This document shows positions 63,183 to 64,000 of a stretch of DNA of 64,000 nt, one piece after another. The notes under the pieces were generated by a model, which did no database searches, was not told the origin of the DNA, and saw only the letters and a list, made by a program, of their open reading frames with translations. This stretch comes from an uncultured Alphaproteobacteria bacterium. Its GTDB lineage: Bacteria > Pseudomonadota > Alphaproteobacteria > SP197. The DNA lies in NCBI GenBank assembly GCA_958295695.1, contig OY282363.1, forward strand, positions 434,001-498,000. The letters are read 5' to 3'. A program made the translations under genes and the position numbers. Every line of letters starts with the position of its first letter. Positions within the stretch are counted from its first letter, which is position 1.

Positions 63183-63760
63183 CTACCGCTTGCGCGCCAC
63201 CATCATCACGGGATCGACCCGGTGGGCCTCGAGCGCGGCGGCGTAGTTGCGGAACGCCCCGGCGGTGCCGGCGCCGACGAGGAGATGGACGCCGCCCGGA
63301 AGACGCCGAGAGCCCTCTCGCGCGGGCCGGTCTCGGCCATGGGGTCGAAGCCCGCCGCGGCGAGCAGGTCGCGCGTGTCCGCCGCGCCGCGGAGAAAACC
63401 GGTCGAAACGTCCCCGGCCCAGGGCATGGGATAGGCGAGGCCGCCGACCGGTCCCTCCATCACGTCGAACAGGCCGAACGGCGCGCCGGGACGCGTCGCG
63501 CGCGCGACTTCCCGGTAGAAGCCCGTCCTGTCCTCGACGGTCATGGCGACATGCGGCGTGACCGCCGCGTCGAAGCTCCCGTCCCCGGCGGGAAGGGCGA
63601 GCGCGCCGCCGGCCTGGAACGCGCATCTCCCGGCGAGGCCGGTCCGTTCGGTCGGGAGACGGGCCACGTCGATGTCGTCGCGCGTGAGGTCGATCCCGGT
63701 CACGCGGCAACCGCGTTCGGCGGCGAGCGCGCGACTCGCGCCGCCGATGCCGCGGCCCGC
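63183..63760 (-). pseudogene. Class I SAM methyltransferase remnant (UbiE/Methyltransf_11 type)
   Basis: The first frame begins at motif I as LDAGRGIGGASRALAAERG and continues with VTGIDLTRDDIDVA, LPAGDGSFDAAVTPHVAM and PGAPFGLFDVMEGP to RALGVFRA near 63295. The family ending LLVGAGTAGAFRNYAAALEA and DPVMMVARKR lies in another frame, so one base is missing near 63290. The 30-40 residues normally before motif I are gone, replaced by the arsR promoter region. No functional product is expected. An As(III) or similar methyltransferase would fit next to ArsR, but this is a guess. Confidence 0.75.
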
Positions 63761-63798
63761 GTCGAGCCCGCGCCGGATCGTCCGTGTCGACGGGCCTC

Positions 63799-63827
63799 TT
63801 GACTTTCTTCTATAATTCCATAATTAT
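63799..63827 (+). promoter_or_regulatory. arsR promoter with overlapping inverted-repeat operator
   Basis: TTGACT (63799-63804) and TAATTA (63821-63826) are spaced by 16 bases as a sigma-70 promoter. ATAATT (63812-63817) and AATTAT (63822-63827) form a perfect inverted repeat with a four-base spacer across the -10, as expected for ArsR self-repression. This AT-rich island stands out in the GC-rich sequence. Confidence 0.65.
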
Positions 63828-63833
63828 CGAATC

Positions 63834-64000
63834 ATGGAACCGAACCACGCCATCGAGTCGCTTCAGGCGCTCGCCCAGGAGACCCGGCTGACGGCCTTCC
63901 GCCTGCTGGTGGAGGCCGGCCCGCGGGGCGTCGCGGCCGGCGAGATCGCCAGGACGCTCGGCATCGCGCCGTCGAGCCTGTCGTTCCACCTCTCCCATCT
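63834..64000 (+). CDS. ArsR-family transcriptional regulator (partial, cut by right edge)
   Basis: The first 55 residues are visible: HAIESLQALAQETRLTAFRLL near residue 5 and PRGVAAGEIARTLGIAPSSLSFHLSHL, the winged helix-turn-helix of ArsR/SmtB with the recognition helix SSLSFHL. Metal-binding residues (such as ELCVCDL or C-terminal sites) are not in view; the ELCVCDL position reads VAAGEIA, so the classical As site of helix alpha3 is absent. ATG 63834 follows the operator by six bases. It is divergent from the methyltransferase remnant. Confidence 0.88.
   Translation, partial: MEPNHAIESLQALAQETRLTAFRLLVEAGPRGVAAGEIARTLGIAPSSLSFHLSH

Overview
The window is very GC-rich DNA from an alphaproteobacterium. 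Several gene orders point to a Rhodospirillales-like lineage: leuS-lptE-holA, the fur/olsBA block, the block miaB-phoH-ybeY-corC-lnt-metK-trmB, uspA-nifU, the aminotransferase-ftsK pair, and thioredoxin-LON-Trm112-DUF971. Assignment is by reading motifs and gene order only; no database search was possible. Codons are strongly G/C-ending, so long antisense shadow frames lie behind most genes and were discarded.

Layout. 1-2.5 kb: selB (cut by the left edge) and selA, the selenocysteine incorporation pair. 2.6-13.2 kb: a catabolic cluster with an acyl-CoA ligase (NDP-forming), an NAD-dependent epimerase, an AtzA-like amidohydrolase, and a hydantoin route (hydantoinase, racemase, D-carbamoylase) plus a lipoprotein hydrolase. 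This route is split by a type II restriction-modification pair and a decayed IS1595-type transposase on the other strand. 13.2-15.8 kb: a 16-C homopolymer, a TbpB-like surface lipoprotein and a tandem 118-bp repeat array that supplies the end of holA. 15.7-22.2 kb: holA, lptE, leuS, then a small accessory island with an IS1-like transposase tail, then the DUF3576 lipoprotein that normally adjoins leuS. 22.5-28.4 kb: porin with a clean terminator, a DUF1640 coiled-coil protein with 42-bp repeats, two tandem sulfotransferases, a YggS protein and a three-gene unknown module with a long frame overlap.

28.5-48 kb: trpS and the translation/RNA/envelope block (trmB, metK, lnt, corC, ybeY, phoH, miaB), an unknown HExxH protein pair, the ornithine-lipid pair olsBA with fur, a TusA-like protein, a VanX-type dipeptidase, a RutE-like nitroreductase, a polysaccharide deacetylase, a Bax-type glucosaminidase, nifU, uspA, and a TIGR02186 protein with a TauE/SafE exporter. 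48-58 kb: a frameshifted DNA adenine methylase, ftsK, an aminotransferase, an EamA exporter, an amidase, a UbiH-type monooxygenase, an MFS transporter and tRNA-Gly(GCC). 58.5-64 kb: a CoA-ester lyase, ProX-type editing protein, CnoX-like thioredoxin, LON-domain protein, a frameshifted GIY-YIG gene, Trm112, DUF971, a decayed methyltransferase and an ArsR regulator cut by the right edge.

The recurring theme is accessory or decaying DNA inserted into conserved housekeeping strings: R-M in the hydantoin cluster, small-gene island between leuS and DUF3576, GIY-YIG between LON and Trm112, dam fragment beside ftsK. A family of intergenic palindromic repeats marks many of these junctions.
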